Part shown: piece after piece, positions 5,746 to 6,718 of the stretch
Layout of the letters: every line of letters starts with the position of its first letter
Position numbering within the stretch: the stretch's first letter is position 1
NCBI GenBank assembly: GCA_910587715.1
Contig: CAJUMV010000082.1
Coordinates: 1 to 6,718 of the forward strand
DNA length: 6,718 nucleotides
Direction: 5' to 3'
From: an uncultured Lachnospiraceae bacterium
Lineage (GTDB): Bacteria; Bacillota; Clostridia; Lachnospirales; Lachnospiraceae
Program-made: the position numbers and the translations under genes
The notes under the pieces: generated by a model
The model's database searches: none
Told to the model about the DNA's origin: nothing
The model's input: the letters and a program-made list of their open reading frames with translations, nothing else

Positions 5746-6449
5746 TTATGATATTTTTGTAATAAATCCTGCTAACACCCCTTGACTTTCCCGCCCGCTG
5801 CCACCCAGTGTCGTCAAAAACTGTTCAAAATTTAACCCCACCAGATTGGCATGACCAGTGTCAAAGCAGAACCCCAGAACCTCGCTGTGATATTTTTCGT
5901 TCATCCGCTCAATCCGCTCCACAGCCTTCTTTGCATTGCAGCAAGGTCCTTCCACCAAATGGGAACCTAACGAATCATAGAGATTTTCTATACAGATAGT
6001 AATCCCCATCTCCTTTGCCATGGGAGCCAGAAAATCCAGAAACGCTTCCGTCCGCTCTCATTCCTGCTCCTCAGAGCCGAGAAAATAGGAAAGTTTAAAA
6101 CCGTGTACCACAATATAAAGACATTCAAAAAAGGAACATATCTGCATACATTTAGGCGCCACCACTTCTTTCAGGTACACATTCAGCTCATCACTGCCTT
6201 TAGGAACATAATTCGGATAAGGCATATGCATTTGATTGACGGTAATGCCCGCGGCCTGCGCTCCCTGTTTATGTGGCGCAAAAAATGTCTCAAGCTCCTG
6301 CACTGATTGTTCAAAAAAGCATTGACCTGAAATTGATAAAGATCCGTATTTTTCAGATAATCATTCAAGCTGAAATCCGCACAGGAAAAAACAGCCCGTC
6401 TCAATGCCGCAAATCCTTCCTCCGGATAGCTGTGGAAACACTGATTAAT
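5746..6449 (-). pseudogene. Sugar phosphate isomerase/epimerase (TIM-barrel) pseudogene
   Basis: A decayed member of the AP-endonuclease-2-like sugar isomerase/epimerase family, which interconverts keto-sugars in a metal-dependent TIM barrel. Reassembled, it reads QCFHSYPEEGFAALRRA, then NDYLKNTDLYQ, QMHMPYPNYVPKG, the metal-ligand Glu strand GITICIENLYD, and the Asp/His motif GFCFDTGHANL. Four lesions are visible. There is no start codon: the frame begins after a TAA at 6450-6452, next to the IS remnant. One T is missing in the six-T run at 6313-6318 (family-like NAFFEQSV needs seven). An in-frame TGA at 6058-6060 stands between EEQE and ERTEAF, plausibly a former TGG. After about FLTTLG the sequence stops looking like the family, and the expected HIHDN-type strand and last Glu ligand are absent. 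About 234 codons remain of an expected 270-300. It should yield no active enzyme. Confidence 0.82.
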
Positions 6450-6718
6450 TTAAGTATTTCCTGATGATGTATGATAAAATGTAAGTATCAAACAAAAGGT
6501 GGTACGCCTATGAATCAAATGACACTTACAGATATGGAATATTCCAACCGTAAAAAGAAAACCAAACGAGAAGAGTTTCTCGATGCTATGGATGAAATAA
6601 TCCCATGGTCTTACTGGGTAGAAATAATCCGCCCATATGGCCTTATCATGCACGGCGGTACTGTCGTTGATGCAAGCCTGATTTCAGCGCCAAAGTCCAC
6701 TAAAAACAAAACCGGCAA
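6450..6718 (+). mobile_element. IS5-family element remnant, left part
   Basis: The IS is identified by its transposase start at 6510. The A/T-rich stretch from about 6440 to 6509 lies between the broken epimerase and the transposase ATG and probably contains the IS left end. The exact terminus and any target duplication cannot be set, because the right end is outside the window. It lies where the epimerase N-terminus is lost, consistent with insertion there. Confidence 0.6.
6510..6718 (+). pseudogene. IS5-family transposase, internally deleted, runs off the right edge
   Basis: A 69-codon open frame that continues past the window. Codons 1-43 (MNQMTLTDMEYSNRKKKTKR, then EEFLDAMDEIIPWSYWVEIIRPY) match the N-terminus typical of IS5-group transposases. 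They are followed directly by GLIMHGGTVVDASLISAPKS and TKNKTG. In intact relatives that second segment lies some 60-90 residues further on and carries the first Asp of the DDE triad (here in VVDAS). The central helical region (usually GKRGRPP, then MLRMYLLQIWF and DEGVEDA-like segments) is missing, yet the frame is kept. Translation is supported by AAAGGTGGT about 7 nt before the ATG. The product is unlikely to be an active transposase; an active relative could still act on the element's ends. Confidence 0.85.

Noticed and set aside
6058..6060. TGA in the epimerase as selenocysteine or as Trp in a recoded genome
   Set aside because: TGA ends the LytTR and cupin genes normally, no hairpin of SECIS type is evident right after it, and the gene has several other lesions.
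6450..6653. Minus-strand 67-codon frame antisense to the IS5 transposase
   Set aside because: It is antisense to a recognisable transposase N-terminus and has no family resemblance.
1..6718. CRISPR array, rRNA, tRNA, riboswitch or phage module
   Set aside because: No regularly spaced repeats, cloverleaf sequence, conserved rRNA segments or phage structural genes were recognised in the window.

Overview
This looks like chromosomal DNA from an anaerobic Firmicute, most likely a gut Lachnospiraceae-type Clostridium. That is inferred from strong AGGAGG-type ribosome binding sites, moderate GC, TGA used as an ordinary stop, a LytTR/DUF3021 gene pair, a long clostridial three-domain Xaa-Pro aminopeptidase, and IS5-family remnants. 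No phage, CRISPR, rRNA or tRNA is visible.

Layout. The left edge holds the first 33 codons of a minus-strand gene of uncertain identity. Next comes an intact minus-strand class II aldolase (195-866). It is divergent from a plus-strand pair: a LytTR-domain regulator (1030-1470) and a four-helix DUF3021 membrane protein (1481-1957). The two divergent promoters appear to lie almost exactly on top of each other at 927-956. The plus pair converges on a minus-strand Xaa-Pro aminopeptidase (2007-3797), with a 10-bp hairpin between them. Upstream of the peptidase on the minus strand is a likely two-gene operon: a small cupin (5317-5640) followed after 28 nt by a MATE-family efflux gene (3920-5288). 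The MATE gene carries a one-base frameshift in an eight-base homopolymer and is flanked by identical 19-bp direct repeats. From about 5700 to the right end the DNA is degenerate. It contains a sugar-phosphate isomerase/epimerase pseudogene with a lost N-terminus, a frameshift, an in-frame stop and a foreign C-terminus, then the left part of an IS5-type transposase with a large in-frame internal deletion.

How the genes may work together. The regulator and DUF3021 protein are a known functional pairing, in which the membrane protein probably modulates the regulator. The cupin and MATE gene look co-transcribed. The aldolase and the ruined epimerase are both sugar-phosphate enzymes, but nothing directly links them. 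The most interesting signals are in non-coding architecture and gene decay: superimposed divergent promoters, repeats and palindromes around the MATE gene, homopolymer frameshifts, and the internally deleted IS. I see no convincing new multi-gene system.
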